Shown piece after piece: positions 17,346 to 25,687 of a stretch of 64,000 nucleotides of DNA; the stretch's first letter is position 1; every line of letters starts with the position of its first letter. The stretch comes from CAZBSE01 sp964578625 (GTDB lineage: Bacteria > Actinomycetota > Humimicrobiia > Humimicrobiales > Humimicrobiaceae): NCBI GenBank assembly GCA_964578625.1, contig CAZODQ010000001.1, positions 212,492-276,491 on the forward strand, given 5' to 3'. Below the pieces are notes generated by a model, which did no database searches, had not been told where the DNA came from, and worked only from the letters and a program-made list of their open reading frames with translations. A program made the position numbers and the translations under genes.

Positions 17346-19001
17346 ATGTTACCAAGATACCTAATAAGTCTACCATTTTTTAAAAGAATCCATAAATATT
17401 GTGATTGTATAATCATTGGCAGCGGGATTGCAGGTCTTTCTACTGCAATGAGACTGGCTAAAAATAATAGTATCAAAGTAATCACTAAAAGTTCTCTTGC
17501 CAATTCAACAACATGGTATGCTCAGGGCGGTATTGCTGCCGCCATAAAGAAACCTGATTTCTGGAAAAACCATTATAACGATACTATTACGGCAGGGCAG
17601 GGTCTCTGTGATAAGAAAGCGGTTGAAATACTTGTAAAAAATGCCCCGAAGATGATAGGAGACTTAATAGAAATAGGTACGAATTTCGATATCTCTGAGG
17701 GGGAAATAAGCCTGACCACAGAAGGAGGACACAGTTACCCGAGAATCCTGCATGCCGGAGGGGATGCTACCGGAGAAGAACTTGAAAAGAAACTAGTTTC
17801 TTACTCAAAAAGCCTAAAACAGATAGATTTCTTTTCGGAATATTTTGTACTGGATATATTGGTGTGTGACAATAAATGTATAGGAGTTTTAGGGATGGAT
17901 ACAAATACCGGTGATCTTGAAATACACCCTGCTTCAAATATTGTAATCGCCAGCGGCGGTATCGGGCAATTATATGATCTTTCCACCAATCCTCCCATAT
18001 CGACCGGAGATGGTATTGCTATGGCATACAGGGCAGGAGCTTCCATAATGGACATAGAATTCATTCAGTTTCATCCCACGGTATTTAGAACAAAAGACTC
18101 GAAATTATTTCTAATAAGCGAGGCTTTAAGAGGAGAAGGTGCCTACCTTAAGGACTGCCGAGGGAATAGGTTTATGGCCGGAATACATCCAAAAGAAGAG
18201 TTAGCTCCAAGAGACATTGTAGTCAAAGAAATGATAAAGGTAATGGATAAAAGTAATTGCGATTATGTTTATTTAGATGCTACACATATTCCGGAAAGTT
18301 ATCTTAAAATACGATTTCCCAATATAATTTCAAAGCTTAAGGAAAACGGTCTCAATCTAAAAAAAGATTTAATCAAAGTATCTCCGGCCCAGCACTACTT
18401 AAATGGCGGGATTAAAACCGATTATAGTGGAAAGACAAATATAGAAGGATTATACTGCTGCGGTGAGGCTGCTTCAACCGGTGCGCACGGCGCAAACAGA
18501 CTTGCAAGCAACTCACTTATAGAGGGAGTTGTATACGGCTGGAAAATCTATAAAGATATAGAAAAAAAATCGAACCAGAAAAATAAAAGTATAGAAGATA
18601 AGATAATCCGGCTGATAAACAGACTTTTGGATGAAGCGGAAGTAAAAAAAAGTAAAACCGGTAATAAAAAGCAAAATATTAAAACCCTTATCTCGAATTT
18701 TAGAAATATTATGTCCAAAAAGGTCGGTATCCTAAGAGATGCAGAGAGCTTAAAACAGGCAAAGGAATTCGTCGACCTGCACGCGGGCAGCAATAATATC
18801 CATAATACAAGGGATATGGACACACTGGAGTTTGCCAATATGCTTGCCGTGGCCTCTCTTATAATAAAAGCTGCAAGTTTAAGAGAAGAAAGCAGAGGAA
18901 CTCATCAGAGAAACGACTTTCCGGAGAAAGATGACAAAAACTGGAAAAAACATATAATACTAAAAAAAGATGAAATATATTTTGAAAATGTAAAGCCCTA
19001 A
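17346..19001 (+). CDS. nadB: L-aspartate oxidase
   Basis: This FAD enzyme oxidises aspartate to iminoaspartate for NadA; in anaerobes fumarate is the likely electron acceptor. The FAD-binding fold starts at IIIGSGIAGLSTA (about residues 23-35). The active-site segments WYAQGGIAAA, TEGGHSYPRILHAGGDATG, FIQFHPT and LRGEGAYL are followed by the GGI-TD strand and GEAASTGAHGANRLASNSL. A C-terminal three-helix domain ends with SRGTHQRNDFPEKD, where the arginine binds dicarboxylate. It has 551 residues, somewhat above the usual length because of a lysine-rich insert near 400-435. It is translated directly after nadA. Confidence 0.96.
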   Translation: MLPRYLISLPFFKRIHKYCDCIIIGSGIAGLSTAMRLAKNNSIKVITKSSLANSTTWYAQGGIAAAIKKPDFWKNHYNDTITAGQGLCDKKAVEILVKNAPKMIGDLIEIGTNFDISEGEISLTTEGGHSYPRILHAGGDATGEELEKKLVSYSKSLKQIDFFSEYFVLDILVCDNKCIGVLGMDTNTGDLEIHPASNIVIASGGIGQLYDLSTNPPISTGDGIAMAYRAGASIMDIEFIQFHPTVFRTKDSKLFLISEALRGEGAYLKDCRGNRFMAGIHPKEELAPRDIVVKEMIKVMDKSNCDYVYLDATHIPESYLKIRFPNIISKLKENGLNLKKDLIKVSPAQHYLNGGIKTDYSGKTNIEGLYCCGEAASTGAHGANRLASNSLIEGVVYGWKIYKDIEKKSNQKNKSIEDKIIRLINRLLDEAEVKKSKTGNKKQNIKTLISNFRNIMSKKVGILRDAESLKQAKEFVDLHAGSNNIHNTRDMDTLEFANMLAVASLIIKAASLREESRGTHQRNDFPEKDDKNWKKHIILKKDEIYFENVKP

Positions 19002-19012
19002 CATGACCAAAT

Positions 19013-19885
19013 ATGGTAAATAAAATTTTAAAAAATGAAGTAACAGATATTATAAGTAAAGCTATCTCAGAAGATTTAGGCAGCTCTGGGGATTTGACTT
19101 CTAAAAATTTAATTCCTCCGGATAACAGGTCATCTTCTTATATCATATGCAAAGAAATAGGCGGAGCAGTACTGAGCGGTCTTGATGTCGCAGGTTTTAT
19201 ACTGGAGGAAATCGACAGCAGCATAAATATTGATAAAATAAAAAGCGATGGCGACAGCCTTAAATATATGGATAGGATCTGTAATATTTCGGGACCCACA
19301 CTATCGATTCTAAAGGCTGAAAGAACCTGCCTCAATTTCATACAGCACATGTCGGGCATCTCGACTATTACCAGCAGATTTGTTAAAATTGCAGGACCCT
19401 ATAAAGTCAAAATTTTTGACACAAGAAAAACAAAGCCGCTCCTTCGTAAAATTGAAAAATATGCAGTGCTCTGCGGCGGAGGCCACAATCACAGATCCGG
19501 CCTTTTTGACGGAATAATCATCAAAGATAATCATATAGCAGCCGGCGGCGGGGTTTTGAATGCCCTAAAAAAAATAAGAACAAAAATCCCCGGTGATTTA
19601 AAAATCGAAGTGGAAGTCAAAGATTTCATCCAGCTTGACGAAGCAATAGCCGGCAGAGCAGATATTATAATGCTTGATAATATGGATGCTGATGAGATGA
19701 CAAAGGCAGTTAAAATAATAAGAGAAAAAAGAGGCAGTACCTGCCTTATCGAAGCTTCGGGTAAAATCAACCTGGAAAACCTTGAAGAAATATGCAAAAC
19801 AGGTGTTGATATGATATCGGTAGGTCTGATCACCCATTCGGCACCTGCCATTGATTTTTCACTGGAATTTGAAAAGAAAGTTTGA
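19013..19885 (+). CDS. nadC: nicotinate-nucleotide pyrophosphorylase (quinolinate phosphoribosyltransferase)
   Basis: The enzyme converts quinolinate and PRPP to nicotinate mononucleotide with release of CO2. Family motifs appear in order: ALSEDLG-like start (AISEDLGSSGDLTS), ERTCLNFIQHMSGIST, DTRKTKPLLR, GGGHNHRSGLFDGIIIKDNH, EVEVKDFIQLDEA, IMLDNMD, IEASGKINLEN and SVGLITHSAPAIDFSL. It has 290 residues, as expected. It completes nadABC. Its stop codon TGA overlaps the TTG start of the glycosidase gene by the sequence TTGA, which implies translational coupling. Confidence 0.97.
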   Translation: MVNKILKNEVTDIISKAISEDLGSSGDLTSKNLIPPDNRSSSYIICKEIGGAVLSGLDVAGFILEEIDSSINIDKIKSDGDSLKYMDRICNISGPTLSILKAERTCLNFIQHMSGISTITSRFVKIAGPYKVKIFDTRKTKPLLRKIEKYAVLCGGGHNHRSGLFDGIIIKDNHIAAGGGVLNALKKIRTKIPGDLKIEVEVKDFIQLDEAIAGRADIIMLDNMDADEMTKAVKIIREKRGSTCLIEASGKINLENLEEICKTGVDMISVGLITHSAPAIDFSLEFEKKV

Positions 19886-21129
19886 GCATTAAAAATTTAC
19901 CAACAGATACACTGGATTTTCCAAAAGACTTTCTCTTTGGGACAGCTACATCAGCTTTCCAGATAGAAGGGGCCGGCGGCACGGAATGGAAAGATTTTGT
20001 CGGCACAGACGGTACCAGGCTGGACAAAGCAATTGACCATTACCATAAGTTTAAACAGGACCTTAAGTATATATTATATCTGGGCAATGCCTACAGATTC
20101 AGTATGGACTGGTCAAAATTACAAAAAAATGCCTTCAGCCCTCTCGACAATAAAGCTGCCTCACATTACATGGAGATATTTAAAACCCTGAGTCAAAATG
20201 ACAGAAAAACCATGCTTGTCCTGAATCATTTTTCAAATCCGTTATGGCTTATGGAAAAAGGCGGCTGGACCAATGGAAAATCTGTCGAAATCTATTTTGA
20301 TTACATAAAAAAAATCTTAGAAGTGTTTTCAGATTACATAGATTACATCAACACTTTTAACGAACCAAACGGATACGCTATTATGGCATATATAATGAGA
20401 GAATTTCCTCCCAAAAGGTTCAACCCCTACCTGAGAAGAAAAGTCCTGTCCAATATGGGCAGGGCGCACAAAATGGCATACGATTATATTAAAGAACATT
20501 ACCCTCATATAAAGGTGGGCATTTCTCATGCCTGTATGTTCACCCAGCCCTTAAGAGAAAAAGCCATATTGGGTAACTTTCTAAAATGGTTCCTGGACTA
20601 TTATATGTTTGAACATGTACACGAGATGTTTACAGGAGACGGAAGAGTGGATTTCATAGGCTTCAGCTATTATGGAAGAATACTGACTTCAGGGTTTCCG
20701 ATTACTGCATATGAAGAAAAGGGCAGAAAAATCCTGGACAGATTAGGCTTAAAATATGACGATATGTGGGAAAAATACCCTGTGGGCATCTATGATCTGA
20801 TTAAAAGATTTTACAATAAATATAAAAAACCCATAATCATTACGGAAAACGGAACATGCACCGATGATGACAGACTCAGGATAGAAAATATTTACGACCA
20901 CCTGTATTATGTAAAGAAAGCCCTTGATGAAGGTATAGATGTCGAGGGTTACTTTCACTGGTCTACTTTTGATAATTATGAGCTGGCCTACGGCCCATCC
21001 AGAAGATTTGGCCTTGTTTCAGTTGACTTTAACTCTCCCGGACTCGAAAGAAAAATAAAGAATTCAGGTGAATACTATCACAGGATCTCAAAACTTCATA
21101 AGCTGGTCAAATATCGGCGATCATCATGA
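19882..21129 (+). CDS. glycoside hydrolase family 1 protein
   Basis: This 415-residue TIM-barrel glycosidase belongs to family 1 (beta-glucosidase, galactosidase or mannosidase). FPKDFLFGTATSAFQIEG opens the barrel. The acid/base glutamate is in TFNEPN and the nucleophile in IITENGTC; late FHWSTFDNYEL and RFGLVSVDF are typical. The usual YHWDLP segment reads NHFSNPLWL, closer to archaeal mannosidase-like members. The start is TTG at 19882, inside the nadC stop (TTGA). No other start precedes the FLFG motif. Both catalytic residues are kept, so an active enzyme is likely, with no signal peptide. Its place in the NAD operon is unexplained. Confidence 0.9.
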   Translation: MSIKNLPTDTLDFPKDFLFGTATSAFQIEGAGGTEWKDFVGTDGTRLDKAIDHYHKFKQDLKYILYLGNAYRFSMDWSKLQKNAFSPLDNKAASHYMEIFKTLSQNDRKTMLVLNHFSNPLWLMEKGGWTNGKSVEIYFDYIKKILEVFSDYIDYINTFNEPNGYAIMAYIMREFPPKRFNPYLRRKVLSNMGRAHKMAYDYIKEHYPHIKVGISHACMFTQPLREKAILGNFLKWFLDYYMFEHVHEMFTGDGRVDFIGFSYYGRILTSGFPITAYEEKGRKILDRLGLKYDDMWEKYPVGIYDLIKRFYNKYKKPIIITENGTCTDDDRLRIENIYDHLYYVKKALDEGIDVEGYFHWSTFDNYELAYGPSRRFGLVSVDFNSPGLERKIKNSGEYYHRISKLHKLVKYRRSS

Positions 21130-21191
21130 TCTATAAAAATTTAGGAGTTAGGTGAAACCACTTGAGTTACACTGTAAATATTTCAGTTAAT

Positions 21192-21224
21192 AACAAAACC
21201 CCAAAATAAATTTGGGGTTTTGTT
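21192..21224 (+). terminator. rho-independent terminator of the nadABC-GH1 operon
   Basis: A 14-bp perfect stem (arms 21192-21205 and 21211-21224, core AACAAAACCCC/GGGGTTTTGTT) encloses the 5-base loop ATAAA and runs into TCTTTA. It lies 62 bases after the glycosidase stop. The reverse complement also ends in T-rich sequence, so it may work in both directions and end the small minus-strand gene at 21272-21442. Confidence 0.88.
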
Positions 21225-21271
21225 TCTTTAATCGAAAAATTTTTTATAATTTATAAAAACTTCCGTCTAGT

Positions 21272-21442
21272 TTATTTCTTAACCATTATACCCACAAGTA
21301 TCGATATAACTCCTATGGCTATACTTGCAAAAGCAATCCAGAGCGGTTCAATACTTACTAAAGTTAATGTTGGGATAACTCCTATTACGCCTATTGCCAG
21401 CACTAGTATACCTACGATTATTAATGTTATTTTGCTCCCCAT
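21272..21442 (-). CDS. 56-residue two-helix membrane protein
   Basis: An ATG at 21442 opens a 56-codon frame on the minus strand. AAAGGA lies seven bases upstream, an almost ideal ribosome site. The product starts MGSKITLIIVGILVLAIG and has two hydrophobic segments (about residues 5-27 and 35-53) around a short ISIEPLW linker, ending in the basic MVKK. It resembles small inner-membrane proteins of unknown function seen in many anaerobes. It is alone between the nad operon terminator and the patatin gene. Function is unknown. Confidence 0.72.
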   Translation of the reverse strand: MGSKITLIIVGILVLAIGVIGVIPTLTLVSIEPLWIAFASIAIGVISILVGIMVKK

Positions 21443-21564
21443 TATGATTTCCTTTCTCTGATTATAATCAATATCTCCGTAATAGGCGGGTGAATATTTT
21501 CAGAGTTTCACTCAATATAAAATTTACATTCAAAAATAAAAAGCTACTTTTTTTTAGTTGCCTT

Positions 21565-22500
21565 CTATAAATTTAATTTTTTCCTGATCTCGGGTATCTT
21601 GCTCCTGGCCGCTTCTACTCCTCTCCGGATGATCTCACTTCCCTTAGTCAAGTCAAAAAATCCGAAGTCTCCTACTTCAGGCTCTATTACTATATCTGCC
21701 ATATTAAGGTAATTTCTGGTCATTTCCCGCTGCATGATACTAAAACTTGTGTCAAGCACATTACGAATCGATAATCTCTTTGTATTTTGTTTTTTTTGTT
21801 CAGTTCTAATTTTAAAATTTTGAAGTTTACCCTTGACAGCACTACTGCTATTTTTATATCCGTCTGATTGACCCTTCTTATCGAAACTGGAAAAGTTACC
21901 ACTTCCATGAAGATCTGCGATGTATTTCTCTCTGTCCTTCTCCAAAGAAATAGATGACGCTATAATAAAATCTACACCTATCGTTTTTAAGGAAGCAGTG
22001 GGCAGAGGTTCTATTATTCCCCCATCAATAAGAATATAATTATCCATACAGACAGCAGAGAAAAAGCCGGGAATAGCAATAGAAGCTTTGACAGCATCAA
22101 GCAGTTTACCCTTGGACAGGATTATTTTTTCTCTTGTGATCAGATCCACTGCAGTACAGCAAAATTGTATACGGCAGTCGCTAAAAGTCTTATCTCCTAA
22201 AAATTTCCTCAGCTCTTCCTCGACCCTGCGCCAGTTTATGATCCCTGTTTTTGAGAATGCCAGTTCGGAAAAAAGTAAAAAGCTTTTCCAGTCCATCGCC
22301 CGTACGTAGGCCTCTATTTCCTCTAATCTCACACCCGAACAAAAGAACGCTCCTATTATAGAGCCCATACTTGTTCCCGCTATCGATTTTATATCTACAC
22401 CCAGTTCTTCCAGTACCTTTAAAACACCGATATGGGAAAGCGCTCTTGCTGCTCCCCCGCTTAATGCTAAGCCGATCTTTTTTTTCTTTCTAAAAAATAT
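21565..22500 (-). CDS. patatin-like phospholipase (probable non-AUG start)
   Basis: This is a serine lipase of the patatin/RssA type. Reading back from the first ATG (22368), the frame continues with KIGLALSGGAARALSHIGVLK and the nucleophile elbow GTSMG. The first ATG lies inside this elbow, so it cannot be the true start. The catalytic dyad is Ser44 and Asp159 (LIDGG). The oxyanion loop SGGAARA departs from the usual GGGxRG. Upstream of the motif the frame holds no ATG, GTG or TTG before a TAA. An ATA at 22500 lies six bases after AAAGGTG (22507-22513) and would give 311 residues. A frameshift or sequencing error in the adjacent A-run is the alternative. Likely cytoplasmic. Confidence 0.85.
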   Translation of the reverse strand: MFFRKKKKIGLALSGGAARALSHIGVLKVLEELGVDIKSIAGTSMGSIIGAFFCSGVRLEEIEAYVRAMDWKSFLLFSELAFSKTGIINWRRVEEELRKFLGDKTFSDCRIQFCCTAVDLITREKIILSKGKLLDAVKASIAIPGFFSAVCMDNYILIDGGIIEPLPTASLKTIGVDFIIASSISLEKDREKYIADLHGSGNFSSFDKKGQSDGYKNSSSAVKGKLQNFKIRTEQKKQNTKRLSIRNVLDTSFSIMQREMTRNYLNMADIVIEPEVGDFGFFDLTKGSEIIRRGVEAARSKIPEIRKKLNL

Positions 22501-22693
22501 TTAAATCACCTTTATTGAATATTTCAGGTAAAAGCCATGTCGTCTGGATTGAAATAACAGACCGGTTAAATTATACTATCTTTTCCTATATAGTATAGTA
22601 TATAGTGCGAGTAACCTGAAAATTGGATTAATTTACAATAAAATCATTGTAGAGTAAAATCTCTTTAGTTTTTCATATGCAATCAACGATTAA
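22501..22693. promoter_or_regulatory. divergent promoter region with inverted repeat TATACTAT/ATAGTATA
   Basis: This 193-base gap separates the divergent patatin and transglycosylase genes. Arms TATACTAT (22572-22579) and ATAGTATA (22590-22597) form an 8-bp inverted repeat with a 10-base spacer. A further TAGTATATAG stretch follows. The repeat could be an operator or overlapping -10 elements of divergent promoters. No gene is visible. Confidence 0.35.
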
Positions 22694-25033
22694 ATGACCT
22701 GTAAAATTAAAAAAATTATTATTTTTTTATTATCTGCAATAATTACTCTCTCAATAATTTTATCCAATCTATCATGCAGCAAAATCAATCTTGAAACATT
22801 CGGATTAAGACCTGATGAAAACGCCGGGAGTGGAAAACCTGAAGCTGAAGAGGCTGCGGCTGAAGATAGACAGGACACAAATGATAATCAGGAGGATAGT
22901 GGCGGATCAGCAGATATTTCACTGCCGAATAATAATGATTCAGATGTTCAGGATATTAATGCCGACTATATCAGTATTGATAGCAATGATATTAACAGAT
23001 TAAGATTGTACTACAAAGAAGGGGTTAAATATTTTAATGAACAGTCCTATCTCATTGCCGAATATTATTTTAATAAAATCAAATACAGTTACCCGCTGCT
23101 TCAGGATCATATTTTCTATTATCTTGCAAAGAGCCTTCTGCTTCAGAAAAAATATGACCAATCAGAAGAACATTACCTTAAATTAATAGAAAATTATCCT
23201 GACAGTGTCTGGGTAGAATTAGCCAGCGTGGAATATGCTGACCTCTTCTATATCAAGCAGGATTACGTGAATGCTGAAGAAGAGTATGAATATTTTCTTT
23301 CCGCTTTTCCCGATTCCCAGTACATACCATACTGTTTATTTCAGCTGGCTGCCAGCCAGGAAAAGAATGCAGAATATGACAAATCCTTTGAGAATTATAA
23401 AAAAATATGGTTAAAGCACCCTCTTAATGAATATTCCGAAACTGCCTGGGAAAGTCTGAACAGACTTGCAGAGGACGGTCTGGTCAAACCATTTATTCCC
23501 ACAGCCAACCAGATCTACAGCCGGGCTGAGATATTTTTCAACAGCTATGATTACAATAGTGCACTGGAAGAACTGGATAAAATATTGGGGGAAGATTATA
23601 TAAATGATTTATCACAGAGCTTACATAGTAATGTATTATTTAAAAAAGGTATGTGCTACTATAACCTTGGTGACTACGGTCAATCCAAGGACTACCTCAT
23701 ACAATCCTATGAAAAATATCCATCAGGTTCAGTAGCTGATGACAGCCTCTTTTTTACAGGCAGGGCCCTTACAAATCTTAACTCTACAGATGATGCTATT
23801 TCATATTACCAGAAACTTCTAAAACTCTTCCCCAGTAGTAATTACTGCGATGATGCACTTTACAGGATTGGCAGAATATACTCTTTAAAAGAAAGTTATA
23901 AAAATGCCGCCAGTTATTTTCAAAGAGTGTCTACTGACTATCCGAATGGAGACAAACTTTCTGATGCACTCTGGGAACTCGGATGGATAAAATACATGTC
24001 CGCTGATTACGATTCTGCAAGTACTGCTTTTTCTGATTATGCTTCTTCATATAAAGGAACACAGCTGGAAGAAAAGGGATTATTCTGGGAAGCTAAGTGC
24101 CAGCAGAAACTGGGAGAAAATGATAAAGCAGCCGCTTTGTACCAGCAGATAATAAATTTAAATTCATATTCCTACTACACCTTTACATCCTATGAAACAC
24201 TGGCAGGAATGGATATAAAAGTACAGATAAGAGAAATAGATGACCGGCTGGACCCTGAAAATCCGCAGATTGCAGATACGATTCCTGATATATACGCTTT
24301 CTTAGAACAGGACAGCTATTTTCATGATGAACAGAATCATATAAACAAAGCTATTGAGCTGTACAAACTGGAATTTTATAATAGTGCCACTCTGGAAATA
24401 GAAGCAGCAAGCAGCGAGATCGAAGAAGATCCTACCGGAATCCTAAAGATTGCGACTTTATTTTTAAAATCCAATGATTATGCAGATTCACTAAAAATCA
24501 TTTACGAAAATTTTAGTAAATTGGAGTCCAAACTTGATCAGCCCCATATGGATTATTTATACTATCTTTATTATCCCTACGGCTACAAAGAGGCTGTGCA
24601 GAAGTACAGCGGTCAATATGACCTTGACCCGCTCTTTACTCTGTCAGTAATAAGACAGGAAAGCAATTTTATGCCTCTGGCCGGTTCTTATGCAGGAGCA
24701 CAGGGACTGATGCAGATCATGCCTGTAACAGGAAAAGGAATAGCCCGCCAGATAGGAATATCAGATTATAATGACATCCTGCTCTTGAACCCGGAGACAA
24801 ATATTAAAATGGGTACCTTTTATCTAAGGCAGCAGATGGACAATTTTAATCAAAACCAATTTTACTGCCTTGGAGCTTATAACGGCGGTCCGGGAAAAAT
24901 GAGTGAATGGATATCCAAGCGGGGCAGCATGGATATTGATGAATTTATAGAAAATATCTCCTATGAACAGACAAGAGAATATATAAAGAAAGTAATGGGT
25001 AATTATTACCTATATCAGATGCTGTATGATTAG
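22694..25033 (+). CDS. TPR-containing lytic transglycosylase (Slt/MltE-type), probable lipoprotein
   Basis: This 779-residue exported protein has an N-terminal hydrophobic signal ending NLSC (Cys28, a slightly atypical lipobox), then an acidic low-complexity linker (about 45-95). A long superhelix of TPR or Sel1-like repeats follows (about 100-590: repeated YDQSEEHYLKLIENYPDS-type units). The C-terminal SLT domain has the catalytic glutamate in VIRQESNF, then GAQGLMQIMP, NPETNIKMG and LGAYNGGPGKM. It cleaves peptidoglycan to 1,6-anhydro products. The architecture parallels Slt70. It stands alone, convergent with metW. Confidence 0.92.
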   Translation: MTCKIKKIIIFLLSAIITLSIILSNLSCSKINLETFGLRPDENAGSGKPEAEEAAAEDRQDTNDNQEDSGGSADISLPNNNDSDVQDINADYISIDSNDINRLRLYYKEGVKYFNEQSYLIAEYYFNKIKYSYPLLQDHIFYYLAKSLLLQKKYDQSEEHYLKLIENYPDSVWVELASVEYADLFYIKQDYVNAEEEYEYFLSAFPDSQYIPYCLFQLAASQEKNAEYDKSFENYKKIWLKHPLNEYSETAWESLNRLAEDGLVKPFIPTANQIYSRAEIFFNSYDYNSALEELDKILGEDYINDLSQSLHSNVLFKKGMCYYNLGDYGQSKDYLIQSYEKYPSGSVADDSLFFTGRALTNLNSTDDAISYYQKLLKLFPSSNYCDDALYRIGRIYSLKESYKNAASYFQRVSTDYPNGDKLSDALWELGWIKYMSADYDSASTAFSDYASSYKGTQLEEKGLFWEAKCQQKLGENDKAAALYQQIINLNSYSYYTFTSYETLAGMDIKVQIREIDDRLDPENPQIADTIPDIYAFLEQDSYFHDEQNHINKAIELYKLEFYNSATLEIEAASSEIEEDPTGILKIATLFLKSNDYADSLKIIYENFSKLESKLDQPHMDYLYYLYYPYGYKEAVQKYSGQYDLDPLFTLSVIRQESNFMPLAGSYAGAQGLMQIMPVTGKGIARQIGISDYNDILLLNPETNIKMGTFYLRQQMDNFNQNQFYCLGAYNGGPGKMSEWISKRGSMDIDEFIENISYEQTREYIKKVMGNYYLYQMLYD

Positions 25034-25078
25034 ATACACATTTTAAAATCACTTATAGTCTTTCCATAAATAATTTTA

Positions 25079-25687
25079 TTATATGGATACTATCTTTTTT
25101 TGAATAACAAAGACTGCATTTAGAGCCAGCAGATTGGGAAAGCACCTTACAACAGTGTTTTTACCAAGATAATATGTTTTTAGTATGTTTATTCTTTTCT
25201 CCCTGCAGTAATTCTTAAAATCCCTTATGCTTAAAAAATGAATGTTTGGTGATTTATACCAACTATACGGCAGAGAAGGAGTAACAGGAGCTTTCCCTTT
25301 AAAAAAAAGATCAAAGCGAGACTTAATATAAGCAAAATTAGGAAATCCTATTATGACCGTTTTACCCACTCTAAGGGATTCCTTAATAACAAACTCCACT
25401 TTTTTTGTTTCCTGCATACTCTGGTTTAATATAACATAATCAAAAGAACTATCAGGATATTCCCCGAGACCGCCTTCTATATCCCCGTGAAATACACTTA
25501 ATCCTTTCTCGACACATCTATAAATTGCTTCTCCTTTTAACTCTATACCGCGTGCTTTTACATTTTTTTCTCTGGCAAGAAGACTGAGAAGTTCCCCCTC
25601 ACCGCAGCCAAGATCCAGGACACTTGAACCGGATTCTATAATTTTAAAAATGATTTTATGATCCAGTCTTATGTCATTATCCTTCAT
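25079..25687 (-). CDS. metW: methionine biosynthesis protein MetW (methyltransferase fold)
   Basis: This 202-residue class I SAM-methyltransferase-fold protein has motif I VLDLGCGEGELLSLL. The family-specific segments GIELKGEAIYRCVEKGL, HGDIEGGL, SFDYVILNQSMQE and WYKSPNIHFLSIRDFKNYC follow. MetW is found beside metX in many bacteria and supports homoserine acylation; its exact reaction is not settled. Here it overlaps the end of metX by 11 bases and is the last gene of the sulfur amino acid operon. Confidence 0.93.
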   Translation of the reverse strand: MKDNDIRLDHKIIFKIIESGSSVLDLGCGEGELLSLLAREKNVKARGIELKGEAIYRCVEKGLSVFHGDIEGGLGEYPDSSFDYVILNQSMQETKKVEFVIKESLRVGKTVIIGFPNFAYIKSRFDLFFKGKAPVTPSLPYSWYKSPNIHFLSIRDFKNYCREKRINILKTYYLGKNTVVRCFPNLLALNAVFVIQKKIVSI

